Shown here: positions 50,075-58,793 of the stretch, piece by piece
Position numbering within the stretch: position 1 is the first letter of the stretch
Layout of the letters: each line of letters starts with the position of its first letter
Assembly (NCBI RefSeq): GCF_002797895.1
Contig: NZ_PGES01000001.1
Span: forward strand, 6,014,001-6,078,000
Direction of reading: 5' to 3'
Source: Janthinobacterium sp. 67
Lineage (GTDB): Bacteria; Pseudomonadota; Gammaproteobacteria; Burkholderiales; Burkholderiaceae_D
DNA length: 64,000 nucleotides
Made by a program: the position numbers and the translations under genes
Notes under the pieces: model-generated
The model's input: only the letters and a program-made list of their open reading frames with translations
Database searches by the model: none
What the model was told of the DNA's origin: nothing

Positions 50075-51421
50075 TCAGCGGAACTGCTCGGTTGAAATGT
50101 CGAAACGCTTGAGCTTGTCGTACAGGGTTTTCTTTGGAATATTCAAGCTGGCGGCCGCGTCGACGACGTTGCCATTGTGGCGGCGCAAGGCTTCCTCGAT
50201 GATGGAAATTTCGAACGTGTCCACCTGCTCGGCCAGCGACGCTTCGCGGCAGCCGGCCGGGCTCAGCGTGTCGTCGAGCAGACCCAGCACGAAGCGGTCG
50301 GCCACGTTGTGCAGCTCGCGCACATTGCCGGCCCAGCGCTGCGCCATCAGGGACGCGACCAGTTCGCCGCTGACGAGGGCGGCCGGCTGGCCATAGCGCA
50401 GCGCCGCCTGCAGCACGAAGAACTCGAACAGCAGCGGGATATCCTCGCGCCGGTTGCGCAGGGCGGGCAGGGTCAGGCTGGCCACGTTCAGGCGGTAATA
50501 CAGGTCGGGCCGGAACTTGCCCTGTTCGGCCAGCACATTCAAATCTTCCTTGGCGGCGGCGATCACGCGGAAATTGACGGAAATGAGTTTGTTCGAACCG
50601 AGCCGTTCCACCTGCCGCTCCTGCAGCACGCGCAGCAGTTTCACTTGCAGGGCCAGCGGCATGCTTTCGATTTCATCGAGGAACAGGGTGCCGCCGTTCG
50701 CGTACTCGATCTTGCCGATGCGCTGGCGCTGCGCGCCCGTAAACGCGCCTTCCTCGTGGCCGAACAGTTCCGATTCGAAGATCGACTCGGGCAGGGCGCC
50801 GCAGTTGATGGCCACGAAAGGATGGTCGCGCCGCTCGCTGAAGTCGTGCAGGCAGCGGGCGATCAGTTCCTTGCCCGTCCCCGTTTCGCCGAGGATGATG
50901 ATGTCGGCCGATTTCGGCGCCAGGTTCAGCACCAGCTGGCGCACCTTGGCCATGGCCGCGCTGCGACCGACGATGCGCGCCTCGATGCCGACGCGCTGCT
51001 CGAGCTGGCGGCGCAAGTTCATGTTTTCCAGCACCAGGTGGCGCTTGTCGAGTGCGCGGCGGCACACTTCCACCAGCAAGTCGGCGGAAAACGGTTTTTC
51101 GATGAAATCGTAGGCGCCACGGCGCATGGCGCCCACGGCCATCGACACGTCGCCGTGGCCCGTGACGAGGATGACGGGCAGGCTGGCATCCTGCGCCACG
51201 GCGATATCGAGCAGTTTCAAGCCATCCATGCCCGGCAGCTTGATGTCGCTCAATAAAATGCCCGCAAATTCGGGCACCAGATAGGGCAGCGCTTCCTCGG
51301 CCGTGGCGACGGCCGTCACTTGCAAGCCCGCCAGTTCCAGCGATTGCCGGGCGCCCTTGCGCACGACGGCGTCGTCTTCCACCAGCAGCACTTGCATGCC
51401 TTCAAAATTATTCTCGTGCAT
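50075..51421 (-). CDS. dctD: sigma-54-dependent response regulator, DctD type
   Basis: A 448-aa NtrC-family regulator. It has a receiver domain (VLLVEDDAVVRKGA; phospho-acceptor Asp in LLSDIKLPGMDG; SVxK Lys in FIEKPFSADL) and an AAA+ sigma-54 interaction domain with Walker A GETGTGKE, the essential GAFTGA loop (EEGAFTGAQ) and Walker B GGTLFLDEIE. A C-terminal Fis-type helix-turn-helix is present (NVVDAAASLNIPKKTLYDKLKRF). It overlaps the dctB-type gene by 14 bases. It should activate sigma-54 promoters of C4-dicarboxylate uptake genes, which are not in the window. Confidence 0.9.
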   Translation of the reverse strand: MHENNFEGMQVLLVEDDAVVRKGARQSLELAGLQVTAVATAEEALPYLVPEFAGILLSDIKLPGMDGLKLLDIAVAQDASLPVILVTGHGDVSMAVGAMRRGAYDFIEKPFSADLLVEVCRRALDKRHLVLENMNLRRQLEQRVGIEARIVGRSAAMAKVRQLVLNLAPKSADIIILGETGTGKELIARCLHDFSERRDHPFVAINCGALPESIFESELFGHEEGAFTGAQRQRIGKIEYANGGTLFLDEIESMPLALQVKLLRVLQERQVERLGSNKLISVNFRVIAAAKEDLNVLAEQGKFRPDLYYRLNVASLTLPALRNRREDIPLLFEFFVLQAALRYGQPAALVSGELVASLMAQRWAGNVRELHNVADRFVLGLLDDTLSPAGCREASLAEQVDTFEISIIEEALRRHNGNVVDAAASLNIPKKTLYDKLKRFDISTEQFR

Positions 51422-53306
51422 CAGATGTTTCCTTGTCTCTCTCCCCCGGGTCGCAGCTCAGGGTGATGGTAAATTGCGCACCGCCCCCTTCCTGCGCGCT
51501 GCGGTTGCGCACGGCCAGGGCGCTGCCGGCTGCGCGCAGTATGCCAGCGCTGATCGACAAACCCAAGCCCAGCCCGTGTTCCTTGGTGGTGTAGAAGGGG
51601 TCGAAAATCTTGTCGAGCGAGGCCAGCGGGATGCCGGGGCCATTATCGGTGATATGCAGCACGGCAAGGTCGTTTTCGCGGCGCACCTGGAACCAGATTT
51701 GCACGGGCTCGCTTTCCGGCACGGCATCCATGGCGTTCGTGATCAGGTTGGTAAACACCTGTTCCAGGCCGATGGCGTTGCACAGCACGATGATGTCATC
51801 CTCCAGCCAGCTTTCATGCAGGGTCAAACGCTGCGAGTTCTTGCGCGTGCGGATTTGCAGCATGGTTTGCGCGAACGCCTGGCGCACGCTGACGGGCTTG
51901 CGGGCATCGTCGCTGCGCCGGGCAAAGCCTTTCAGTTGCGACGTCACATAGCCGAGACGCTTGACGAGGTCGGATATGGTCGACAGGTTGTCGAGCGCGT
52001 CGTCGATCTGACCGCGCGCCAGGAACACCTTGGCATTGTCGGAAAACGTTTGCAGGGCGGCCAGCGGCTGGTTCAGCTCGTGCGTGACGCCGGCCGCCAT
52101 CTGGCCGATGGCCGCCAGCTTGCCGCTTTGCACCAGTTCGGCCTGCGCATAGCGCAAGGTTTGCTCGGCCCGCTCGCGTTCCGTCACCTCGGCCTGCAGG
52201 CGGCCATTCGCATGGACGAGGTCGGCCGTGCGCTGCTCGACCTTGATTTCCAGCTGTTCATACGCGCGCGCCAGGGTTTGTTGCGCATTGAGCTTGTCGG
52301 CGATGCGGCGCCGGCGCTGGCGCGCATACATCAGGGCCAGCAGCAGCGAGGCCCAGCCCAGCGCGGCGGCGATGGCCGCGTTGCGCGCCGCCTCACTCAC
52401 CTGGTCGAGCTCGGCCAGCACGGTGATCTGCCATTGCAACGGGCCCAAGGCGCGGTTCACTGCCAGATAGTCGGCGCTGCCGGACAGGGCGGGGGTGTCG
52501 CCAGCCTGCGGACGTTCCAGTGTCATCACGCTGGCGCCGTCGGCGAACTGGCGGCTGACGCGGTGCGGCAGGATGGGGAGATTTTCCTGCAGGAACTGGC
52601 GCTGTTCGCTGATGTCCTTCTTGGCGTCCGCCGACAGCGGGGCGAGCGTCTTGAACTTGAAGGCGGGTGTGGTGGCCAGGATGATCACGCCATTCGCATC
52701 CTTGACCCAGATCTGTTCGCCCGCGCCGGGCGTGCGCCACGATTGCTCGATCCAGTCCAGGTTGACCTTGGCGGCGACGATGCCGATGATGCGCCCGTCG
52801 CGCTGCACGGGCTGCGAAATGAAATAGCCGGCCTCGAAGGTGGAAAAACCGATGCCGTAGAAGCGGCCGATGCCGCCCGCGATGGCGTTCTTGAAATACG
52901 GACGGAAGCCGTAGTTGACGCCCACGTACGAGCTGCGGTCTTGCCAGTTGCTCGACGCCAGGGTCGTGCCCTTGTCGTCGAGCACGTAGACGGCAAAGGC
53001 GCCCGCGCGGCGGTTCATGTCGACCAGGTAGGCGTTGATCTGCGTGACCTTGTCGGCGCTGGGCTGTTCCAGCAATTGCGCCACCGCATCGCTCTGGGCC
53101 ACGGCCAGGGGCAGGAATTCGTACTTGTTGAGTGCGCCGCCGATGGACGCCGCATACAGTTCCGCGCGCGAATCGAGGGTGCGGTGCAATTCATCGAGCT
53201 GGCGCTGCCGCACCCAGGCATACGACGCCCACGCCAGCACGACCAGCGACCCCACGGCCAGCAGGGGGGCGAGTAGCTGTCTCAGGGGCCATTTGCCGGC
53301 TGCCAT
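51408..53306 (-). CDS. dctB: C4-dicarboxylate sensor histidine kinase, DctB type
   Basis: A 632-aa membrane kinase. The first helix (LAPLLAVGSLVVLAWASYAW) and second (NAAIAAALGWASLLLALMYA) flank a periplasmic double-PAS (dCache-like) sensor, with DctB-type segments such as RSSYVGVNYGFRPYFKNAI and GIGFSTFEAGYFISQPV. Then come a coiled coil, an H-box (GVTHELNQPLAALQTFSDN) and an ATPase domain (DNGPGIP; GLGLGLSI). The start at 53306 is preferred over 53360 because GGAG precedes it. It pairs with the DctD-type regulator downstream. Confidence 0.88.
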   Translation of the reverse strand: MAAGKWPLRQLLAPLLAVGSLVVLAWASYAWVRQRQLDELHRTLDSRAELYAASIGGALNKYEFLPLAVAQSDAVAQLLEQPSADKVTQINAYLVDMNRRAGAFAVYVLDDKGTTLASSNWQDRSSYVGVNYGFRPYFKNAIAGGIGRFYGIGFSTFEAGYFISQPVQRDGRIIGIVAAKVNLDWIEQSWRTPGAGEQIWVKDANGVIILATTPAFKFKTLAPLSADAKKDISEQRQFLQENLPILPHRVSRQFADGASVMTLERPQAGDTPALSGSADYLAVNRALGPLQWQITVLAELDQVSEAARNAAIAAALGWASLLLALMYARQRRRRIADKLNAQQTLARAYEQLEIKVEQRTADLVHANGRLQAEVTERERAEQTLRYAQAELVQSGKLAAIGQMAAGVTHELNQPLAALQTFSDNAKVFLARGQIDDALDNLSTISDLVKRLGYVTSQLKGFARRSDDARKPVSVRQAFAQTMLQIRTRKNSQRLTLHESWLEDDIIVLCNAIGLEQVFTNLITNAMDAVPESEPVQIWFQVRRENDLAVLHITDNGPGIPLASLDKIFDPFYTTKEHGLGLGLSISAGILRAAGSALAVRNRSAQEGGGAQFTITLSCDPGERDKETSDARE

Positions 53307-53370
53307 GGTGCTCCGTGTGTCGGGTGAAATACGACGGTATTGTAAGGCTGAAACCCGCAAGTCGAAGACT

Positions 53371-53396
53371 GGGGTCGGACCTTAAGGTCCGACCCC
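53371..53396. repeat. 26-bp perfect palindrome
   Basis: ggggtcggacc-ttaa-ggtccgacccc is an exact self-complement in the gap between the ABC ATPase gene stop and the dctB start. The GGGGTCGGACC...GGTCCGACCCC core has the look of the dispersed palindromes found in Burkholderiales intergenic DNA. It may act as a terminator hairpin, although no T-run follows. Confidence 0.65.
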
Positions 53397-53428
53397 GGCA
53401 CTTGCTTTCGGGTTAGCTTGCACGACGA

Positions 53429-54220
53429 TTAATCAGCGGTACTTGCCATCGTCTCCGCATTGTGATGACGCTGCTGCTCTTCCATCACCATCTCGCCCAG
53501 CATGCGCTTCAAGCGGTTGAACTCGGGGTCGCTCGGGTCGCGCGGGCGGGGCAGGTCGATGGCCACGTCGCGCTTGATGGTGCCGGGACGGTAGGTCATG
53601 ACGATAGTGCGGTCGGCCAGGTAGATCGATTCCTCGATCGAGTGCGTGACGAACACGATGGTGGTGCCGAAGACTTTCCAGATTTTCAGCAATTCATCTT
53701 GCAGGTTGCGTCGCGTCAAGGCGTCCAGCGCGCCGAACGGTTCATCCATCAGCATGATGGGCGAATCGAGAGCCAGCACGCGGGCGATGGCCACGCGCTG
53801 GCGCATGCCGCCCGACAAGTCTTTCGGGTAGCGGGCACGGAATTCCGTCAAGCCCAGCATGCTCAGCAGCATGTCGACCCGTTCGCGGATCTCGGCCGGC
53901 GTCTTGCCGGCGATTTCCAGGCCGAAAGCGATATTGGCTTCGATGCTCATCCACGGGAACAGCGCGTATTCCTGGAACACCATGCCGCGGTCGGGACCGG
54001 GTTCTGTGATCAGCTTGCCGCCGGCCAAGATCTGGCCCGACGTCGGCTGCGAGAAGCCGGCGATGGCGTTCAACAGGGTCGACTTGCCGCAGCCGGACGG
54101 TCCCAGCAGGCAGATGAACTCGCCGCTGGCGATTTCCAGGTTGATGTCCTTCAGGGCGATGACGTCCGCGCCGCCCGTGGTGAAGATTTTATTGACTGCA
54201 TTGATATTGATCGTGGTCAT
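53429..54220 (-). CDS. ABC importer ATPase (nitrate/sulfonate/taurine class)
   Basis: A 263-aa ATP-binding subunit. The ATG at 54220 follows AGAGGAAC and is preferred over an in-frame start at 54256 inside the permease gene. Walker A is LLGPSGCGKST, the signature LSGGMRQRVAIARVL and Walker B IMLMDEPFGALD, with H-loop VFVTHSIEESIYL. The EPGPDRGMVFQEYALFPW segment is typical of TauB/SsuB/NrtD. It energises the permease encoded 11 bases upstream. The substrate is discussed under the binding protein. Confidence 0.92.
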   Translation of the reverse strand: MTTININAVNKIFTTGGADVIALKDINLEIASGEFICLLGPSGCGKSTLLNAIAGFSQPTSGQILAGGKLITEPGPDRGMVFQEYALFPWMSIEANIAFGLEIAGKTPAEIRERVDMLLSMLGLTEFRARYPKDLSGGMRQRVAIARVLALDSPIMLMDEPFGALDALTRRNLQDELLKIWKVFGTTIVFVTHSIEESIYLADRTIVMTYRPGTIKRDVAIDLPRPRDPSDPEFNRLKRMLGEMVMEEQQRHHNAETMASTAD

Positions 54221-54231
54221 GGCCGTTCCTC

Positions 54232-55053
54232 TCAGTGTTCCAGGCCGCGGTGCCACTGCAGCAAATGATTATTCAGGGCATTCATGGCGATATCGATGGC
54301 CAGGCCGAACAGGCCGATGGTGAACATGCCGGCGATAATCTTGTCGGACCAGAAGTACTCGCGCGCTTCCAGGATGCGGAAGCCGAGGCCGCTGTTGACG
54401 GCGATCATTTCCGCCACGATCACGACGATGAAGGCCGTGCCCATGCCGATGCGCGCGCCGGCCAAAATATACGGCGTGGCGGCCGGCAGGATGACGCGGC
54501 GGAACATCGTCATCTGGCTAGCGCCCAGGTTGCGCGCGGCGCGGATATAGATGCCGTCGACCTGGCGCACGCCGGCGATGGTATTCATCAGCACGGGGAA
54601 GAAGGAACCGATGCTGATCAGGAAGAACGCAGGTGGATTGCCCAGGCCGAACCACAAGATCGCCAGCGGAATGTAGGCGATGGGCGGAATCGGGCGCAGC
54701 ACCTGCACCAGCGGGTCGAACAGTTTGTAGATGGTCTTGTTGGTGCCCATCAGCAAACCCAGCGGCAAGGCCAGGCCGGCGCCGATGGCAAAGCCGCCCA
54801 GCACGCGCGACAGGCTGGCCCAGGCGTCGTGCGGCAATTCGCCCGAGAACATCCACACCAGGTAATTGCCCGCTTCGGGCGTGTACGCTTGCAGCGGCAT
54901 CAGGTATTCATACCACTTCACCACCACGGCCACGGGCGAGGGCAGGATTTGCGGATTGATCCAGCCGAAGGTCGACATGGCTTGCCACAGCAACAGCACG
55001 GCGACGGGCACGGCGGCACCGTGCGCGAAGCGTTTCATCATTTGCATATTCAT
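54232..55053 (-). CDS. ABC importer permease (TauC/SsuC class)
   Basis: A 273-aa inner-membrane permease with six hydrophobic helices and the EAA loop (RAARNLGASQMTMFRRVILPAATPYI) that contacts the ATPase. IPPIAYIPLAILWFGLG is characteristic of the BPD_transp_1 nitrate/sulfonate/taurine class. It lies between the binding protein and ATPase genes, with gaps of 24 and 11 bases, so one operon is clear. AATATGCAA precedes a short N-terminal tail. Confidence 0.92.
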   Translation of the reverse strand: MNMQMMKRFAHGAAVPVAVLLLWQAMSTFGWINPQILPSPVAVVVKWYEYLMPLQAYTPEAGNYLVWMFSGELPHDAWASLSRVLGGFAIGAGLALPLGLLMGTNKTIYKLFDPLVQVLRPIPPIAYIPLAILWFGLGNPPAFFLISIGSFFPVLMNTIAGVRQVDGIYIRAARNLGASQMTMFRRVILPAATPYILAGARIGMGTAFIVVIVAEMIAVNSGLGFRILEAREYFWSDKIIAGMFTIGLFGLAIDIAMNALNNHLLQWHRGLEH

Positions 55054-55077
55054 CGTGAGACTTTCAGATTGGCGTGA

Positions 55078-56079
55078 TTAGCGTGGAGCGTAGGATTTCT
55101 TGGCTTTTTCCAGCAGGTCCAGCTTGACCCAATCCTTGGCGACAGGCGGCTTGGCCATGCGGCCCACGCCGAATTTCATCATGTAGTCGGTGGTCAGCTG
55201 CACGTGGCTTTGCGTGATGTCTTCCGTGAAGATGGCATTGTCGATGGCGTCGCGGTAATCATCGCTCGTGATCTGGTTCTTGAACATCGATTCGCGCACG
55301 TATTTTTCCGCCAGTTTCGGGTCGGCCAGGAAGGCGCGGGTGGCGGCGACGAAGCAATCCATGAAGCGCTGGGCCACGGCCGGCTTTTCCTTGTACATCT
55401 TTTCCGTCATCACGAGCGCGCGCACGGGCTCGCCCAGCGGGGTGTCGTAAGGCTTGAGGATGGCCGAACCGTATTTCTTGTGGATGGCTTGCGTGGAGTA
55501 CGGCTCGGACTGGCTCATGGCGTCGATATCCTTGGTCAGCAGTGCCTGGTTCAGGTCCGGGTAGCCCATGTACAGGATCTGCACGTCCTTGCCCGGCTTG
55601 TCGGACCAGGTCAGGTTCGCCTTCGACAATTCGGCAAACAGCAGGATTTCCTGCGGGCCACCGCGCGTGACGCCGACTTTCTTGCCTTTCAGGTCGGCGA
55701 TGCCCTTGATGTTCAAGTCCGGGCGGCCGACGATCTGCACGCCGCCCTTGGCGAAGCCGCCCACCAGGTAGACGGGCAAGCCCGTGGCGCGGCCCGTGAT
55801 GGCCGCTTCCAGCGCGCTGGCCGACACGTCGATTTCGCCGGCGATCATGGCCGGCACGATGTCGAGGCCCTTGGCGAAGATGCGCTCTTCGATTTTCAGG
55901 TCGTATTTCGGCGCGATTTCCTTCATGTAGGCGACGGCGCCGTAATGGGCGAATTTCAGGTTGCCCAGACGTACGGTATCGGCCGCATGCACGGCCAGCG
56001 GGAATTGCGCGGCCAGCGCGACGGCGATGGCCAGTGCCTTGGTGTTCAGGAAGGACGAGATGCGGAAGGTGCGTGCCAT
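55078..56079 (-). CDS. ABC importer substrate-binding protein (NMT1/THI5-like)
   Basis: A 333-aa periplasmic binding protein with a signal peptide ending AVHA. The mature part begins DTVRLGNLKFAHYGAVAYMKEIA, with AMIAGEIDVSASALEAAITG and GKKVGVTRGGPQEILLFAEL. This belongs to the SsuA/TauA/NrtA/NMT1 superfamily. Possible substrates are alkanesulfonates, taurine, nitrate, pyrimidine precursors or aromatic acids; no metabolic gene in the window chooses among them. It is the first gene of the operon. Confidence 0.9.
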   Translation of the reverse strand: MARTFRISSFLNTKALAIAVALAAQFPLAVHAADTVRLGNLKFAHYGAVAYMKEIAPKYDLKIEERIFAKGLDIVPAMIAGEIDVSASALEAAITGRATGLPVYLVGGFAKGGVQIVGRPDLNIKGIADLKGKKVGVTRGGPQEILLFAELSKANLTWSDKPGKDVQILYMGYPDLNQALLTKDIDAMSQSEPYSTQAIHKKYGSAILKPYDTPLGEPVRALVMTEKMYKEKPAVAQRFMDCFVAATRAFLADPKLAEKYVRESMFKNQITSDDYRDAIDNAIFTEDITQSHVQLTTDYMMKFGVGRMAKPPVAKDWVKLDLLEKAKKSYAPR

Positions 56080-56477
56080 GCTGTTGTCTCCAAAAGGTAG
56101 ATGGTTTTTATATATGGGTCAGGCTGCCGCTCTGACGGCGGTATGAAAATATAAAAGCATCTTCCGTGCCAGTGGAGCGCATTTTGGCGTTTATTGCAAG
56201 TGATTGTTTATAAAGGTTTAATTTGAATCTGTTGAAAATGGGAAATGGTGGAATTCCGACTTTCCGCACGGCGAGTGGAATGGCTGTGCGGATTGCCGCA
56301 TTTTGGAGGGGTCTGGTTCGATATCGGCTTGCGGGCTTACATGCCGTTGAACCTTCATGGCATGGCCGACTCCAATCGTAAAAAAACGCGTTGCAAACAG
56401 GCTGGCAACGCGTAACTCCCCCGTGGAGTAGGGGCGGCGCCGCGCGGGCGCTTGATGGATAGCTCTGTCTGCCGCGC
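56080..56477. other. promoter-side spacer of the ABC operon
   Basis: A 398-bp region, AT-rich in its first 200 bases (56100-56270), that should hold the ABC operon promoter on the minus strand. It includes the terminator at 56380-56413. No other feature seen. Confidence 0.45.
56380..56413 (-). terminator. intrinsic terminator of the 78-aa lipoprotein gene
   Basis: Stem acgcgttgc / gcaacgcgt with a 10-base loop and, on the minus strand, a run of seven T. It is about 65 bases beyond the lipoprotein stop. Confidence 0.85.
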
Positions 56478-56714
56478 TTACTTCGGCGTCGTGGCGGGCG
56501 GCAGGGCGGGTGCGGTGGCCGGGTCCGTCAGCGGCGCGGGCGGCGTCGTGCTGCCAGGACCCGCTTCCGGCGTGGCTGGCGCGACGGGAGGCGGCATCAC
56601 TTGTGGCGCGGAACTGGGATTGGGTGCCGTTTCCGGCAGCGGTGCTTCGGCCGGTTTTTTGCAGGCGGACAAGGTGATCAGGGCGGCGGCGGCCAGCAGA
56701 CTAGGCATGTTCAT
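56478..56714 (-). CDS. small proline-rich lipoprotein
   Basis: A 78-aa lipoprotein. The ATG at 56714 follows AAAGGAACC, preferred to 56738. Lipobox LSACKK (Cys near residue 18). The mature part is low-complexity Pro/Ala/Thr (APLPETAPNP; GPGSTTPPAPL), probably a flexible surface or periplasmic tether. No family assigned. Confidence 0.7.
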   Translation of the reverse strand: MNMPSLLAAAALITLSACKKPAEAPLPETAPNPSSAPQVMPPPVAPATPEAGPGSTTPPAPLTDPATAPALPPATTPK

Positions 56715-57061
56715 GATGGTTCCTTTGCAAAGTATCAAGATTGGCGCGATGCGGGCGGCGGGCGCCGCCCAAGAGGCTTGAATTTATTGCAAGAGTGCCC
56801 ACGCTTCTGTTCGCTATTTCACTTTGTGTGCAAATGCGAGTACGGAGTTTGGAGATGTCATTTTTGAATGCCACGAGAGAAATAATTCAGTAGGGCAATA
56901 TTTTTCACTTTCTTGCTTCTAATGTTCGTTAACGCACAGACCGCAGCCGCCGACACAGGCATTCTGTGCCCAGACGCTCAGGATTCGTGGCGTTCTGGTA
57001 TAAAAATTGCCAAGAACTTAACAATCCGGGCTACCGGCAATCGTTTAAAAGGAGTATTCAA
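56715..57061. other. divergent spacer before winged-helix gene
   Basis: A 347-bp region between divergent genes. It contains a GC hairpin (gggcggcg-gg-cgccgccc, 56753-56770) and an AT-rich tract at 56860-56930. TATAAA at 56999-57004 could be the -10 of the + strand gene, but no good -35 is visible. Confidence 0.4.
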
Positions 57062-57682
57062 ATGCATGCAATGACTCAGTCTCACGTGAAGAGCGAATTA
57101 AAGGCAGCGCACCAGGAACTTCGTAGCCCCGAAAAAGGCTCGCAAATGGTCGAACGCGCAGCACCCATCCCCCCGGAACGCATGAATCCCATTTCCATGG
57201 CACCGATCGAGCGCGTGCGTTCGACGTCGGCCACCCTGCGCCGCATCGAGAACATGCAAAAGCTGATCGGCGAATTGTCGCTGCACGAGATGCTGGCCGA
57301 TGAAATCGCCTGGTTCCTCAAGTTTTCGCCATCGGGCGCCCGCAAATACATCCGCGACCTGCGCGAGGCGGGCGTGATCGAACTGGCACGCTACATCGAA
57401 GGTACCGCCACCTACCTGGGCAAGGCAGTGTACCAGCTGACCCCTGACCCTGAGCGCGTGCGCGCCTTCCTGGCCGCCATCGTCCAGCCGAAACGCGAAG
57501 GCGCGCCACCGCGCAAGGACCGCCCAGGCCTGCGCGAGCAAAGCATGGCAGGCAGCGGCCGTCACTTCCACATCCTGGCCGATGACACGCATTACGCCAT
57601 CCGCGTCAACCGCGGTCCCGTGACGCGCGATCCGCTGGTGGCAGCCTTGTTCGGTGCGCCGCAGCAAAAGTCGGCCGAGTAA
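57062..57682 (+). CDS. winged-helix-like DNA-binding protein, hypothetical
   Basis: A 206-aa soluble protein. The ATG at 57062 follows AAAAGGAGTATTCA; an in-frame extension to 56966 lacks a ribosome binding site. A central segment (about residues 65-135) has winged-helix form: LIGELSLHEMLADEIAWFL, then FSPSGARKYIRDLREAGVIEL as the recognition helix and a wing with TYLGKAVYQLTPDPERV. The N-terminal 60 and C-terminal 60 residues look disordered or extended. The family is not recognised, and the target is unknown. The strong RBS and terminator suggest good expression. Confidence 0.65.
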   Translation: MHAMTQSHVKSELKAAHQELRSPEKGSQMVERAAPIPPERMNPISMAPIERVRSTSATLRRIENMQKLIGELSLHEMLADEIAWFLKFSPSGARKYIRDLREAGVIELARYIEGTATYLGKAVYQLTPDPERVRAFLAAIVQPKREGAPPRKDRPGLREQSMAGSGRHFHILADDTHYAIRVNRGPVTRDPLVAALFGAPQQKSAE

Positions 57683-57720
57683 TAGCTGACGGTTTTGTCA
57701 GGCGTTGTGACGTTGTAATG

Positions 57721-57745
57721 AAAGCCGGGTTGCAACCCGGCTTTT
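57721..57745 (+). terminator. intrinsic terminator after winged-helix gene
   Basis: A 24-bp perfect palindrome aaagccgggtt-gc-aacccggcttt followed by a T, about 40 bases beyond the stop codon. Confidence 0.8.
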
Positions 57746-57854
57746 GGCGTTGGGGCAGGCCATTTTACGTCGTCTGATTGAAAAGACTGCAAGCATCCCC
57801 ATGTGGGCTGGACTGCTGCCCGCAACGCGCGGGTTCACTTGAAGGAGCTTGTCC

Positions 57855-57920
57855 TTGTCTGCCTACGCCGTGTTCTTTTGCCCCATCGCCGCCATAGTCC
57901 TGACGCGGGCCGCCGCATGA
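57855..57920 (+). CDS. possible 21-aa hydrophobic leader peptide
   Basis: A TTG-started frame (GAAGGAG at 57841-57847, 7 bases upstream) encodes SAYAVFFCPIAAIVLTRAAA after the start residue and ends in TGA overlapping the MtfA-type ATG as ATGA. This placement suits a translationally coupled leader or membrane micropeptide. It is short and could be chance. Confidence 0.35.
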   Translation: MSAYAVFFCPIAAIVLTRAAA

Positions 57921-58789
57921 ATCCGCTGCTGTGGATCGCCCTCGTCACGGCCGCCATCGTCTTTTCGCTGTGGTTTCCCCGCTGGCGCCTGAAGCGGGCC
58001 CTGTCCAGGCCCTTGCCGGCTGAAGGCCTGGCCGTGCTGGAAAAGAATATTCCCGTCTATCCCCGCATGCCGGCGCCGCTGCAGGAACAATTGCGCCGCC
58101 TCGTCGTGCAATTCCTGTATCAGAAGAAATTCGTCGGTTGCGGCGGCCTGGAGATCACGGACGAGATGCGCTATACCATCGCCGGCCAGGCTTGTTTGCT
58201 GCTGCTGAACCGCCAGACCCAGGTGTATCCGGAACTCGACACCATCCTCGTGTATCCCACGGAATTCATCGTCACGCGCGATGAAGTGGGGCCGGGCGGC
58301 GTGGTCACGCCATCGGCCAATGGTTTGTTGGGCGAATCCTGGGGCGATGGCAGAGTGGTGCTGGCCTGGGACCACGTGCAGCGCGGGGCGGCCGACTGGA
58401 CCGATGGCCACAATGTCGTGCTGCATGAATTTGCCCACCAGCTCGACAGCGAATCGGGCGCCGCGAATGGCGCACCGTATTTGCCCAGCGTGTCGAGCTA
58501 CCGCAGCTGGGCCACCGTGCTGTCGCGCGACTTCGACAACCTGCGCCATGACGCCATCTACCAGCAGCACAGCGTGATGGACCATTACGGCGCCACGAAT
58601 CCCGCCGAATTCTTTGCCGTGGCCACGGAAACCTTCTTTGAAAAACCGTACCAGATGGCCGAGCACCACGAGGAACTGTACGCGCAATTCTTGCAGTACT
58701 ACAAGGTCGATCCGCGCGACTGGATGGCGCCGCCCTTGGAGCCCGAGCACATGGCCTCGCCGTTTCCCAACTACGCGCCGCACTGGTAG
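57917..58789 (+). CDS. mtfA: MtfA-like M90 zinc peptidase
   Basis: A 290-aa protein with one N-terminal hydrophobic helix (LLWIALVTAAIVFSLWF). The M90 (Mlc titration factor A) domain has zinc motif HEFAH near residue 173 in VVLHEFAHQLDSESG. A downstream NPAEFFAVATETFFEKP supplies the third ligand and FAVASE-type motif. E. coli MtfA binds the Mlc repressor and links to the PTS; Mlc itself was not seen here. The N-terminal anchor is extra compared with E. coli MtfA. It ends 4 bases from the convergent LytTR regulator. Confidence 0.88.
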   Translation: MNPLLWIALVTAAIVFSLWFPRWRLKRALSRPLPAEGLAVLEKNIPVYPRMPAPLQEQLRRLVVQFLYQKKFVGCGGLEITDEMRYTIAGQACLLLLNRQTQVYPELDTILVYPTEFIVTRDEVGPGGVVTPSANGLLGESWGDGRVVLAWDHVQRGAADWTDGHNVVLHEFAHQLDSESGAANGAPYLPSVSSYRSWATVLSRDFDNLRHDAIYQQHSVMDHYGATNPAEFFAVATETFFEKPYQMAEHHEELYAQFLQYYKVDPRDWMAPPLEPEHMASPFPNYAPHW

Positions 58790-58793
58790 GCGT

